DNA of 64,000 bases from Lates calcarifer (lineage: Eukaryota > Chordata > Actinopteri > Centropomidae), in the NCBI RefSeq assembly GCF_001640805.2, contig NC_066848.1, forward strand, positions 8,882,276 to 8,946,275, read 5' to 3'. Positions 49,101-61,087 of this stretch are shown here, one piece after another. The translations under genes and the position numbers were made by a program. Below the pieces are notes generated by a model, which saw nothing but the letters and a program-made list of their open reading frames with translations, was not told where the DNA came from and did not search any database. Each line of letters opens with the position of its first letter. Within the stretch, counting starts at the first letter, position 1.

Positions 49101-52100
49101 TTGAAAGGGTGTGGCCTTTTTAATGCATTTCCCCAATTTTCTGCCAGTGGAAATCGTCTCAGCCTCATGAGTATTGTTTTGAATACATGTAATTATACAG
49201 GCTTCAATTGGGATTTTATTAAAATAATGTCCCACAATGTTAGTATGACATTTTCTTGAATTCTGCTGCAGATGAGCAAGTGTATCCCTCCTTGTAAATC
49301 TGAAATGGTGCTGTGCTGATGTTTCCTCTCCCTGGCTGATGTTAGCGATGTGTCAGCATTAAGCTAGGCCTGCCTGCTAGGCTGCTGGGGCCGTGGTGGC
49401 GACCAGCCCAGCCTGGCCAAAAGCCAGACCAGACATGTCTTGGCACCATACAACAGAGACGTGACAGGATCAAGGATTGGGGCAAATATGTTCATAATGT
49501 ATGCAGTATTGTTGATCCATGTTATCAACAAAGTATAACAATCTGTATGTTATGTACATTGGGTTTTAATGATCAAAGATTTTTTTCCCCCCATTTTTTT
49601 CTGTTTGATTCAACAGTGTACGTTGATGGGAGGGAGAAATAATAGACGAGATCAGGGGATGAAAGAGGACAAGCGACAAAGATCCCAGGTCGGTCTCCAA
49701 ACCAAGATGTCGCAGTTAACATGGTATGGTCCCTCACCAAATGAGCCACCATGATGAGTCTTATGTGTGTATTACTTAAAGGCAGGCTCCACGTGCACAT
49801 TACATACATGGGTTGTGGTGGTTATGTGTTATGCACACTATAGGATGTGTGCATGCCATTAAGTGTGTGAATAAGAGAGATGTACATGTTGCTCAGTCAG
49901 CTATTGCACAGACAGAGACCATCAATCACAAATGCACGGTGAGCCGCATTGCTCTTTTGCTGGTCCCTCAAGTCCTTTCTCTGGGCTGGAATTACACAGC
50001 ACTTTACCTGCAGCACTGCATTTTTCTGGACTTTGTCTTAACCCTGTGCCGTAACTCATGCAACACATTTGTGCGGTGCCATGTCTTTTTAAACTGTGAC
50101 GAGAGTTTAAATTTTATGTCGTAATGCACCTCATATTCACAGTAAAATACAAATAATTTCCTCTCTGTCTGCCAGGATTTGATTCTCTAGTTGTAGTAAT
50201 ATCTGCACAAAGTGTGGTCTGTAATGTTTGTGGCTTCATGCTGTTTAAAATAAGACAAATTTACTATAAAACACAATGAGGGACAGGCTGCTTCTTGCAT
50301 TTTCAATAACATCACTCATCAGTACAAACACTTCTGTACACACAGTTAGCAGTATGATTACAACATGTGTTAACTGCTACCTCACTGTAAGTACTGCACG
50401 CCAACAGAGATTCATCTCCATACCTGCTTGGCATCTTGTTTCTCTGCATGTACCTGATGTCAGTTGTTAAAGAGCTCTGCATGTGCCTCACCCTCATATG
50501 AACTGCCTGTTTATTTTTGACCACTATCATATGCACATTTTCCTTTGCCTGTCTTTTACAACCATTATAACAGTTATATATCTTCTTATAAATTGCTGTT
50601 TTGAATTATTTCAGAAACAATTTTATCAACATATTTCATTAAACTATGTAAGGCTCACATCAGATTATCTGTAACTCTATGGTATGGACAGAGGCCAGGT
50701 GTATTTGATAGATGAGCGTAAAGACCTTGGGTTTTGGATAAGAGATGAGGTCGAATATGCTGAGGGCTCTATGCATTTTGCAATACTGGCAAGGGTTTTG
50801 GAGAGCGCGTGTGATAAGCAGCAGGTGGACTGGTTATTGTTGTGATAAGAGCAGGAGATCGATCATGTGGTCAAGGTCTTGTCTTTCAGGCATAGTTTGA
50901 TCAGCTGAAAGGTTCACTTCACATTTATCTCCTGAACTGCAACAGTAGCTAGCTACTTACTTGTGGAAAAAAGCACACCATACATAATTATTCAACAGGG
51001 GGTAAAATTTACCCACCTTTCTAAAACTAGTCTTATTTGTTCAATATACTCTGGTAAGTGTGGATCTTTTGATTCTGTTTCAGCCTCTTAAAATGTGTAG
51101 AATAATAGAATAGAAAAAGAGAACTGTTTATTAAAGTTTAATTAGTGTTTAACTGTATTGAGCAGGGGTAGAAGTATCAATTTAGGTACCTACATTTTTT
51201 TCTGAGATGAATGTAGAAAGAAACCTGCCCTCTGATGAGGTCTTACTGAAGTGATACAGTGCCTGTGTTGACAAGAAATGCTCTTTGTAAAGGTCAGATA
51301 TTACTGCTTGCTATGTTGTGATGCGGCCAATAAAACAGCCAATAACTGACCCTATGAAACATGCACTAATGAGAATGTTTTGTCAAGGGTTTTATCCTCA
51401 GGATTGAAAACATCTCTTTTAAAGTAATAAAAATAACCCCTCAGCCTTATTCATGAAACTGTGAAACTACACATTTAAGTAATGTCTTAACCAGGAACTC
51501 ATAATTGAATAGTTATTTAAAAAAAACTCATCTTCATAAGAAAACTTAAGGTTAGATATGAGTGAAGTTCCCTTTGCTTATGTTGGGATCTGCAGGTTTG
51601 AAAGTATACATCCCCGTAGTCCGAGGTGAGCAATGTGCTCACATTGTTAACACTCTCATAGATGTACACTATACACAGTAGTTAACTCACACAATGCCAC
51701 AGTGTTTGTTATCACATTCCCAGAACTGTGGTGTGTTTTTTTTTCTTCAGCTCATAGAGGAGCAGAGAAGGCTCCTCATTAGAGGAACTTGTTTTTATGG
51801 TTCATTCTTAAACATGACTCAACATTTTAAAAAGCAACAGCTTTTACATACAGTCAAGTGTTCAGGTTAACAAGGCAAGTTGATTATGACGAGATCTAAA
51901 ATTTAATATCACGTCATGACTGTGTATTTTTATGAGTCAAAAATAATCTCACCACTTAAATGTAACTGGTTAATTTTGAGTGTTTGTGTTTATAAATGAG
52001 GTGCATGTTTAAGAACAGAGCAGCAGTACTCTTTTGAGGAGAGGCTTTGAATTAACATTCAATTGTTTGTCTTGGAAGTTTTGGGAAAAAAAAATTGTTG

Positions 52101-52659
52101 CTTCTTTATGTACGATTTGGTGATACTGGCAAGGCCACATTCAGTGTCTGTGCTGTTTGTTAAATCAAGGTGATGAACAGGGACCTTGAAATGACCAGAG
52201 GCCTATGACAGGATGCTCCCTGAGAAAAGGCCAGTCCTCCAATGAGCCTAGATTGACTCCCCACTCATTTACATGAGACATAAATTCACATTCAAATGGT
52301 AGAAAATTGCTTGGGTGGCTGATACACTGGGGCATATGAAATTATAATTGTAGTCGGCCGTGTATGTGCGTGTGTGGGTGATATAAGATTGAATAGATGT
52401 GTGGAGGAATTATGCGTCCAATAACTGAGATGAGATGTAAATATGGTCAGGACAGTCAGTAGTCTGATGTGCCATCGGCCCATTTCATCTGGAACTGCAG
52501 TGCAGGGGCTAAATGGCAGCCAGTCCCACACTGAACGTCTGGCAAATTAAAACTGGTCTCCACAGTCCTACAGTAAGTTTATGTGAAATTAAGTATCTAG
52601 TCTAAACGGTGTGTTTGGCTGCCCGCAGATCATTTCTGTATAGGTATAGGTACGATTAG

Positions 52660-52926
52660 CAGGGCTGCAACTAATGGTTATTTTATTATTGATTAATCAG
52701 CAGATTATTTTCTCATTTAATTGTTTGGTCTATAAGATGTCAGAGCTTCAGTTCAAAACCAAAGATATTCAGTTTACAGTGATACTAAACACAAAGCCAG
52801 CAAATCTTGACATTAGACAGGCTGAGATAAGAGAATATGTGGTATTTTTTCTTAAAAAATATTTAATTGATTATCAAAATAGTTGATTTTTATATCAATC
52901 AATTAATCGACCAATCACTCTATAGT
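52660..52926. mobile_element. Non-autonomous hAT-like repeat family A, second copy
   Basis: Starts CAGGGCTGCAACTAATGGTT and includes GATTAATCAGCAGATTATTT and AAAGATATTCAGTTTACAGTG. It ends in ATCAATCAATTAATCGACC. Opposite orientation to the 39625-39968 copy. Confidence 0.7.
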
Positions 52927-55723
52927 AATTATGGTGTATAAATAACTGTAGACGCCCACTGAGGGAAATTCTTTACGAGAGGAATCACTGAAGATGTTTA
53001 CTTTAGTTAAATATAAGACATTCTACCTGTTTTTATGTAAATCTTACTGTCCTTACATTTGACATAAATGACTCTGCAGTAGATGAAACCACCTCAGACT
53101 CTATGTAGCTTGTACTATTGCAGGTTGCTGCCTTTTACTCTGCCAAAGACCTCATCATGCTGTCCCTCTTTCCCTCCCTTTCTTTGCACTGTTTTTTTTC
53201 ATTCACCTCTACAGTAGGGCTCCTTTAACAGAAAGGCTGGGACAAATACACATGTCACATCAGTTCATGGAGATCCCAATTGTTTTTAGTCAGTGTGCAC
53301 CTCAGAGGTCTATGGGTTGCCTGTGTTTCTCAGCATTCCTTTGTATACGCAAATGCAACCCCACATCATTTCACACAACTCCCGCACACCATGCTGCACA
53401 TGCATTCACATTTACAGACTCTATATATTGTACATCTCCATTTTTCTGTATACACTCTCACACACCACACTGTTTTCTATCTGCATGTCACCACATGTCA
53501 TTCAGTTCAAACTGGACCATCAACAAACAGTACAATATGGCTCACCAGGAGGCCCCTTACAGACCTGTTTCATAATTTGGGCTACTCTGTCCATTGTATC
53601 GGCCTCCTTTGATAAATTTACCTCCAACTGATACAATGCGTCAGTCTTTTTGTTTGAGGAAGACAATTGCTTGTACAGTGAAGGCCCAGGGCCTTAATGA
53701 AGTGCTAAAGCACACACATTGGCTGCAGGGCACAAAGGTCACTTTTGCTCTTAACATTAAATGACAGCTAACGGAGCAGACAACACTGTGAAGGGATTAA
53801 GACTAAAGTTTATATGGTGATATCATTATTTTATTGTTCAGTTCTGTATGTGGAAGTCAGTAAAGCGTAAAATGAATTTGTTCAAAATTGAATTTAGAGT
53901 AGCCATTGATGAGTCACAGTGAGGGACTAAGTTAGAAAACAATGATTTGTGGTTTAAATAGGTTGTGTCAGACCAAAAAATTGCAGCAGGATCTTGACCC
54001 CCCCCCCACCCCATGCTATCTCCAGACCTTAAAAAGGTCAAATATGGGTGTTTGAGTATTATTATTATTATTTGCAAAATCAAAACTAACAAAAAATTTG
54101 ACAGGACATGTAATTTGAGGCCATGTAATAGTAAAGCAGTGAATCTATTCAGGGGTCACTAGTATCAGCTTAGCTTGACCATTTCTTCCTTTTTCCTCTT
54201 AGTCTTTTCTCTTCCCCTCTCAGAGTTCTAGTTGTTTTGCTCTTTATTGTGAAGTTTAACTACACAGCAGGACTAGTAGATGCCCAAGACCCAGACTACA
54301 CCTATTAAAAAAACTTTTACAGCAACTTTTGTTAAAGTCTTCAAAGAAATCTCACACATTTCCTTTTGAAAACCAAATCATGTGGATTACCAGCGCTGAT
54401 ATTGTTTGCATAACATTTAACCTGTATAGCTTTAAAATGTTTGACTGTACACTTAGCTTTTACTGAAAATGGAAGTGTTATTTTGAATTCAGGGACTTGA
54501 TATCAGATGTCTAGAATTATCTATATTTTCCCTTTAATAGCAGTATTGAATGATTTTTATGCTAAACTGTTGGGGGACAGGTTGGGGGGGCCTCATGATG
54601 TTGGGACAGATGGCATTTAGCTCTAGCTGTGCTGAGCTCAGTGGGACCCGAAGCTTAAGAGGTTAGGCCTGTCAAAACCACTCTGTTCATTCACTGCCTA
54701 ACAAAGTGTGGACTGTCAGCCTGTTCCGTTTAATAAACTTAAGATTTTTCTTTTGTCAACGCCTGAGCAACACTTTGCAACTCGATGACCTGAATATCCC
54801 AACATGCATCCAGGCTCAATGGAAAAGATGGCACCTCTGGCAAAAGAGTTTCCAAAATGTGTGGACATATGTCCGATGTGGTCAGTTAAATTGCAATAGC
54901 TAATAGGGATTTTTAATTAAACATAATAAGGGTCTAGAGGCTTTTTCAGCAAGATGTATGTATGACCATGGTGAATATGTGGACATATTACATGTGATAT
55001 TATCTTTGGTAGAATCCAGCATTACCATTGTCTAAAAAACCTCATAGACAAAATGCTGCTCACTATCACATGTATCTCATATTTCTGATACACAAGTTCT
55101 ACAAATCTTAGCATAAATTACATTTTTGGCATTTTTCTCTTCATCATATAGTTTACAATGCAGATATAGACAGGAAGCATTGGCAGAGAAAGGAAATTAA
55201 GAAAGGTATTAGAGTAGAATCAAACCAGGGTCATTGGTATTATATTGTATGAGTCACTAGGGCACCAGGATGCCCCATATTCAGAATTTTTGTGCTACAC
55301 TTTGAATCAAGTCCTCATATAATGTGAAATTATTCAAAGCATCAAACTTCACCACAAGAGGGAGACATACTGTAACATGCTGAGTGAGATTCTCCACTGT
55401 ACTGTACACTGCCCACATAGGACTACAATGCGAATCTGCACTCAAAACGTCATAAGCACAACTGACACATAAAGTGTGTCAGAATATCCTGAACTGTCAT
55501 GTGGTCATGCAGGATTGTTGAGTAAATATCTTTGATTTTGTCATCTCGTCCTGCTCTCTCTCCCCCCATCTCTCAATTTGTTCAGTGCTTGTTGGGGTCA
55601 AAGGCTGACGGCTGGTGAGTGGTGACCTGAGTGAGAGGCCTGGGTGACATCTGACCTCTAACTGGGTGTGCAGCTGACTCCGGAGGATACAGCTCAACAA
55701 TGGGAGGCACGTGCCTTGGCCTT

Positions 55724-55737
55724 GTCACCATGGTAAC
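55724..55737. promoter_or_regulatory. Perfect X-box (RFX) palindrome
   Basis: GTCACCATGGTAAC fits GTNRCC-(0-3)-RGYAAC on both strands. It is far from any gene start seen here (about 4.5 kb upstream of the fibulin ATG). Confidence 0.4.
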
Positions 55738-55855
55738 GCAAGACCTTTTGGAACGGTAGGGGGGTATGGTCAAAGCTTGGTCTTTATCCTGATCTGTGTT
55801 AACCATCTGCTGCCAATTGACTCTTATAGATATAACACATACCCACCACAGAACA

Positions 55856-55880
<25 letters not shown>
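55856..55880. repeat. (GT)n microsatellite
   Basis: Pure GT run, 25 bases. Confidence 0.95.
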
Positions 55881-55887
<7 letters not shown>

Positions 55888-58800
55888 TGGGACACAAGTG
55901 AGGAATCTATAGGCTGACTGGGTAATCTCTGCAGGCAACTGTGATGGTGCTTTATATTTTCACAATCACCTGGAGAGATTCTGCAGTTTGTCTAGAAAAA
56001 CTCCATAACTTGATACCCTAAACTGTGTGTTTATTTCATCTCACATCACACACCATATAAACTATGAAGCTTCTGCCAAGTGTCTGAACTACACATTTCA
56101 TTTTTCATCGTAGAGTTTTCTGCAACATGTTAGGAGGAGACCAAGTTGTTTACCAAAGGTTGGCTCAAAAACCGCCTGCCTACCTGAAACAGTGATCAAA
56201 GAGGATTTCACACTCTAAGTTAAGGTAATGATCATTGCACAAGAGAAGAAATGTAGTCATGTGACAGTTTTGCTTAATCTTTTTATGCCTGTTACAATTC
56301 AAAACAGTTAGTGATTGGTTAAAAGAAGAAAAAGGGGAAGATTATTGAATTACAGTCCTGAATAAGGGCCAACAGGTGCAGTCCACCTGGAAGAAAACGT
56401 GTTTCACACTTAATACTTTGCCTCTTTGATACCATGCAAGCTGCACACTCACCACAAATAACCACAACCACCCCGATCCTGCAACCATCCTGCGACCTCC
56501 GACCACTCAGCAAAACTTACATATACAAACTATTCCTCTCCATATTTAGCGTAATGTAATATTTGGCACACTAGGCATTTTTTTCCTCATTAGCACTGCC
56601 AATCCTCCTGTTTCTCGCCTGAGTCCCCCACCCCCACCCCCTTCCCACCCCCCTCCTCTCTCTGATTTTCCTATCTCATCCACTTCTCCTTGTGTTCTGC
56701 TGTGTTTTGGTGAAATCTCAGCTGGCAACTGTGAGTCGTTCACTAGCTGCTCTCACAATGGCCTCTGGGATTATGCTAAACACAGCGCCTCGGCTGCTCT
56801 CCCCATCGACCGGCGTCAGCGACGCCCTTTGGAGCACTCAGGAAAGAGATGGAGGGCTCTCAATGAAGATGTCACTGCAATTACACAAGCGCGTTTCACA
56901 GACACCCTCTCTGTCTGCTCTTCCTCTTCTCGCATCCCCCTTCCCCACTTTTTAAAAATTTCTTTTCGACAGTCTTTTGAAGTGCTGCCTCATCTCTTGC
57001 AGCTCTTTCATAATGCATGCCCATTTTGAATTTGCATGAATTCACTTTCCAGATGCTTCTGCTGCCATCTTGACTTACAATGATGTGTAGTGTACAGTAT
57101 TGGCTATTGTATTATGGGAGGGTGAAAAGAATAATAATGGCTTGTTTTTATGAGTTTGGGATATTTTTGTATCATTCCTCTCACCACTCAAAGATATTGC
57201 AGAGGGACCTAAATGTGTTGTAAACTATCTAGCTTTTGTTGCCCCTGCAGTGATGTTGGGGTGAAGAAGAGCTTTCTGATGTGGATGATACTGCATCAGG
57301 AACTGATTGGCTGATGCTCAATAGCCAACAGTACCTGATGCATTGCCTTCAGCATCGAAAGAAACGTCACAAAGTACTGGCTCTGAAAAATGTATTCACT
57401 AGTGTATTAGCCTCTAGTATATGAGTTTAAATGTGTATTTTTTCTGTTAAACAATAATAAACAGATTCTCAGCATTGTACTTTGCACACTTGCCATATTG
57501 TTAGCCCACAATTAGAATGTGCGTGCATGTGTGTGTGTGCGTTACTCACCACTGTGGGCTGGGGGATTAGGTAATAATGATCACAGAGATGTTGTGAAAC
57601 TCAAAGCAGTACTTATGTTAAGCTAAGGTCCAATCTATCACTCTGACATTTAAATGTTATGTTCATGCTATCTTGTTTATTATGTTCCCACCTTGTTCAC
57701 TTATGTTCAAATGGGACGCCTGGGTCATTTGAGGTCATATGTTGTGTGTGTTTTTCTTGCTTTTCTGCACAAACTTTGTTTAAATGCATTTTTGCACAGA
57801 TGTCCAAATGTACTGCATCAGTAGGACCAGTGCTTTTGTAATATCAGTGTGAGAAGGATCATCTGCTTTGACTTCATTAACATTGCTGCAGAGACTTTCT
57901 CACACCTAGAGATGCACCCAGGGGGACACACCCACCTCAGCCTTGCTGTGATTTGCAGGCACAACTGTCTCATTTGGTTCCAGTGAGGAATAGGACCAAG
58001 GGGAATATTCTCTCATCCTCTCTTTCATTAGTCTTGGATAAATTCTTCTATTAATCTCTCAAAACGCCTTTGATTAATCAAGTTTGTTATCTAAATGTCT
58101 CTGCCTTTTTTATTCATCTGTTGAGTGGGCTGCCAAGTCAAATAAACTTTTAGTGAAAAGTCAAACCTTTTGCACACTTATTTTGTGGATCAACCATACT
58201 TGTACAATTCTATAGTGTATTCCTATGCCATATTCAATATTGTTTCATTGAGTTATCATGTGAGCAGACACTAATATCACTACAATGCAGGAACAAAACT
58301 CAGCCCTTAAATTCCTGGTTTTAATGCGTTTAACCTGGTAAACTCATGCTGATTACACGTTAAATACTGACATTAATGATTAAACACTGGATATGAGTCT
58401 TGGAAGAGAAGAATCTTCTTTTTGCCAAGAAAAGTTTGAGTTCGACTCTGCACCTACAGGATATGGCACTGTGCAGAATCTATCTGCAATCCACACCCTG
58501 TGAGGAGAAGTCAGAAGGTCAGCGTTAAAGGAGGTGGTGCCAAGTCCATCTCTATCCACTCATATCAGCAAGCTGTTGGCACATGTGCATGAGTACACAC
58601 ACACACACACATAAATACAATCTCTTGCTGTCTCTTCACCCATGGGAAATCCAGGAAGCCATGCCAATTCCAGCAGATGTTCCTGAAGCGCAGGCATCTT
58701 GTAAACACCATGAAATGTATTAGAGACTAATGTAGTGGTTGCTGACAGAGGTCTTCAACACATGATTTGATTTTACCACCTGCTGCACACACATAACATA

Positions 58801-59341
58801 ATGTACACAAACAGCCTCTCACAGTCTGCTGGGGTCTGCAAGTTGTGACCCCAAACGTTATAGAGGCATATTGGGTAGAAATAGGCCTATAGTATGTAGA
58901 AATGATGTAGACCTGTAAAAATTAAAGGGAGTAACCTCCAGATTTCTGCCCAGAAAACAGTTGAAATCACTCAAAAATAATGATAATATCACACCAAAGT
59001 CCTTATGGGAGTGTTAAAAGAAAAGAACACTGTGGCACAATAAGAACAAAGGTTTTATTAAAGCTTAACTGAATAATCTATAATGTCTGTTATTACATCA
59101 ATAAATTCTTGGTTCAGGGTTCATTGCATGTGAGACCAAAGCAGGAATACAGTGCTAATCTTAAGTGTGTCAGTTAGTTCAGATGATTGATGATGAAATT
59201 CGTTGATATTTTTTTCTGATGATGATCCTTTTTTTAAAATCACTATCCATCAGTCTATAGAGGGAGCCACTGTGGTCTGTTGATCGCTCACTGCACCCCG
59301 GTGAGAGAAAAACCCGGAGCTCAACCTGCTCCGGTACATCT

Positions 59342-59362
59342 CCCCCCCCCCCCCCCCCCCCC
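59342..59362. repeat. Poly(C) run
   Basis: Twenty-one cytosines. Homopolymers of this length are error-prone. Confidence 0.95.
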
Positions 59363-60152
59363 AAGCATGTCATACTGTACGAACCGCATGTTCATCACAA
59401 GTGCTGCCTGCGCTCCGACAACCACCCAACATCCACGGCACCGTTTGCAAGGAGGATAAAGACCAGCCTGCTTCGCGTAAACGCAACTCAGAATTCGCAA
59501 CCAGAAGATAAAACATAGACCGGGGACCGTTTTTTCTCTTCAGCACGCCAGGAGAGTTGGGAGATCTGCAGGTAATCGCAGGTAAGTCGCCAAGAGACCG
59601 CGGGGATGATAAAGCTACTGCATACACCGTGCTGCGATCAGATAACAGTGAAAACAATACACACAGAAGAGCTGTTCAAGTAGTGTGACTGCTGAAACAA
59701 GTGAGGGGAGGAAAAATCTGCAGTAGCACTTGTTTCAGATGTAGCTCGCTTGTTTCAGGGAATCGTCCGGTAACAAGTGTCAGTCTCTTGTAACCGGACA
59801 GAATCGAAGAGAACGCGCATTGTATTTTGATTGGGCCGCTTGTTAAGTTGGACGCGTGTTGTGCAAATACAAAGAATTTTAATCAACGCGACCTCTGCAC
59901 GGCTGATTAACTTGTTCATTTTCCTGACACCGACTGACAACACACGGGCATGTTTACGCACGATCTTTACGCGTATTACGCACTAATCCTTTTGGAGAAA
60001 AACAGCAGAAAAACACTTCATTTAGTTGAAGTCGCAGATTTAGCTGGAGCGGTGCCAACGTAAACATCACGCCAGCAGCGGGAGACGTTGGGACTCGTTA
60101 AGCAATGCCATCAGTGATGTAATAACTGGTATTAAAACTTGTAGGCTTGTCA

Positions 60153-60155
<3 letters not shown>

Positions 60156-60199
<44 letters not shown>

Positions 60200-60214
60200 A
60201 GAGAGAGAGAGAGA
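60156..60214. repeat. Poly(A)33 followed by (GA)n
   Basis: Thirty-three adenines, then GA dinucleotides with one CA interruption, about 75 bases before the fibulin start codon. Confidence 0.95.
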
Positions 60215-60289
60215 AAAGGTCCCGCACGCTCTAGCCAGTTGGTTCTTCTGCATTTCGTTACAGTGTTCCTCCGACGACATTTGGCCGAC

Positions 60290-61087
60290 ATGCTGGGGAT
60301 CTGTGTGTGTCTTTGTGCGGTTTTCACGCATGTTCTCTCTCAGGAGGCTGAGGAGCCCGTCTCCTACACAGTAAGTCAGCAATTTAAAAAAAAAAAAAAA
60401 ACGAACCTGATTGTGTTTTGTCTTTGTGGGTTTATTACAACCTGTCATGTTTGAGATGCTGTGGTCTTTCATTTGCTGATGGAGAACTCAGGTTTCATGT
60501 TTTACTTATGATATATTGTTACACCTGAGGACATTAAAATGTATCATTTCATGGTTGAGTCATTATCTGTCCTTCACAGTGCACAGAAGGGTATGAGTAT
60601 GACAGAGTCAGAGAGCAGTGCAGAGGTGAGAAATGGCATTGGTTATTACAGCTTTTCATGCTTAATGAGTCTTTATATTTCATCTATTTTCATCTTGTCT
60701 TAATATAAGATGTTCAAATAATGCAGAAGTACAGAAAAATGCCACATCTAAAGTCTTTCTTTCTCTCTTTCTATCACACTCTTTTCCCTGCATCAGATAT
60801 CGATGAGTGTGCCTTGCTGGACGATGCCTGCAAAGGAGGGATGCAGTGTATCAACCACTTTGGTGGGTACCTCTGCCTCCCCAAGAGTGCCGTCATCTAC
60901 ATCAGCAAGGAGGGCGAGCAGGTGCAACTGCCGGAGCCCGTCCCTCCGGTCCCCCCCGTCCCCCCCCTCCAGCCGAGCCAGCACCAGCCACCACAGGTGT
61001 TGCCTGGTGGCCCAAGAGTCCCCGGGCCCACCCGGACTATTCGCTGCACACCTGGATTCACCGCAGATGAACAGAACCTCTGCAGAG
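60290..61087 (+). CDS. efemp2: Short fibulin, best match efemp2 (fibulin-4), first three coding exons; continues past right edge
   Basis: Fibulin-4 is a secreted matrix glycoprotein needed for elastic fibre and collagen cross-linking through lysyl oxidase. Exons 60290-60370, 60580-60625 and 60797-61087 splice in phase and give about 139 residues. Seen: signal peptide [17 protein letters not shown], then [18 protein letters not shown], and the calcium-binding EGF start [20 protein letters not shown] with [13 protein letters not shown] proline-rich insert ([12 protein letters not shown]) interrupts the EGF module before [13 protein letters not shown], as in short fibulins. EEPVSYT, SAVI and the PPVPP linker favour EFEMP2; DACKGGM and LPGG recall EFEMP1. 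The last exon ends in phase 1 at GTGAGA. The remaining EGF repeats and the fibulin C-terminal module lie beyond 64000. Confidence 0.88.

Larger units (their letters stand above)
43276..59270. other. About 16 kb gene-poor interval before the fibulin gene
   Basis: I find no exon chain on either strand. Contents include microsatellites (43351-43382, 43593-43619, 46076-46122, 55856-55880), C-rich stretches near 43980-44060, one family A repeat (52660-52926) and a perfect X-box-like palindrome (55724-55737). Less repetitive stretches, such as 48240-48430 and 56700-56960, could be conserved non-coding sequence, which needs alignment to judge. Confidence 0.7.
59271..60289 (+). promoter_or_regulatory. 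Probable promoter and 5' UTR of the fibulin gene
   Basis: CpG content rises sharply from about 59280 (for example CTTCGCGTAAACGCAACT at 59470-59487 and GACCGCGGGG at 59597-59606) until the coding start. It includes a C21 run and an A33 tract that may be misassembled. No TATA box is clear. Confidence 0.5.

Noticed and set aside
53252..53631. Three overlapping plus-strand frames of about 110 codons
   Set aside because: Low-complexity CA/CT-rich DNA open in all three frames; protein looks random.
55205..55280. tRNA-like words (AATCAAACCAGGGTC)
   Set aside because: No matching acceptor stem or D-arm around it, so no tRNA gene is supported.
56692..57029. Possible small gene (MASGIMLNTAPRL-type frame)
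   Set aside because: No domain, no splice partner. The DNA is moderately complex and may be a non-coding element, but nothing supports coding.
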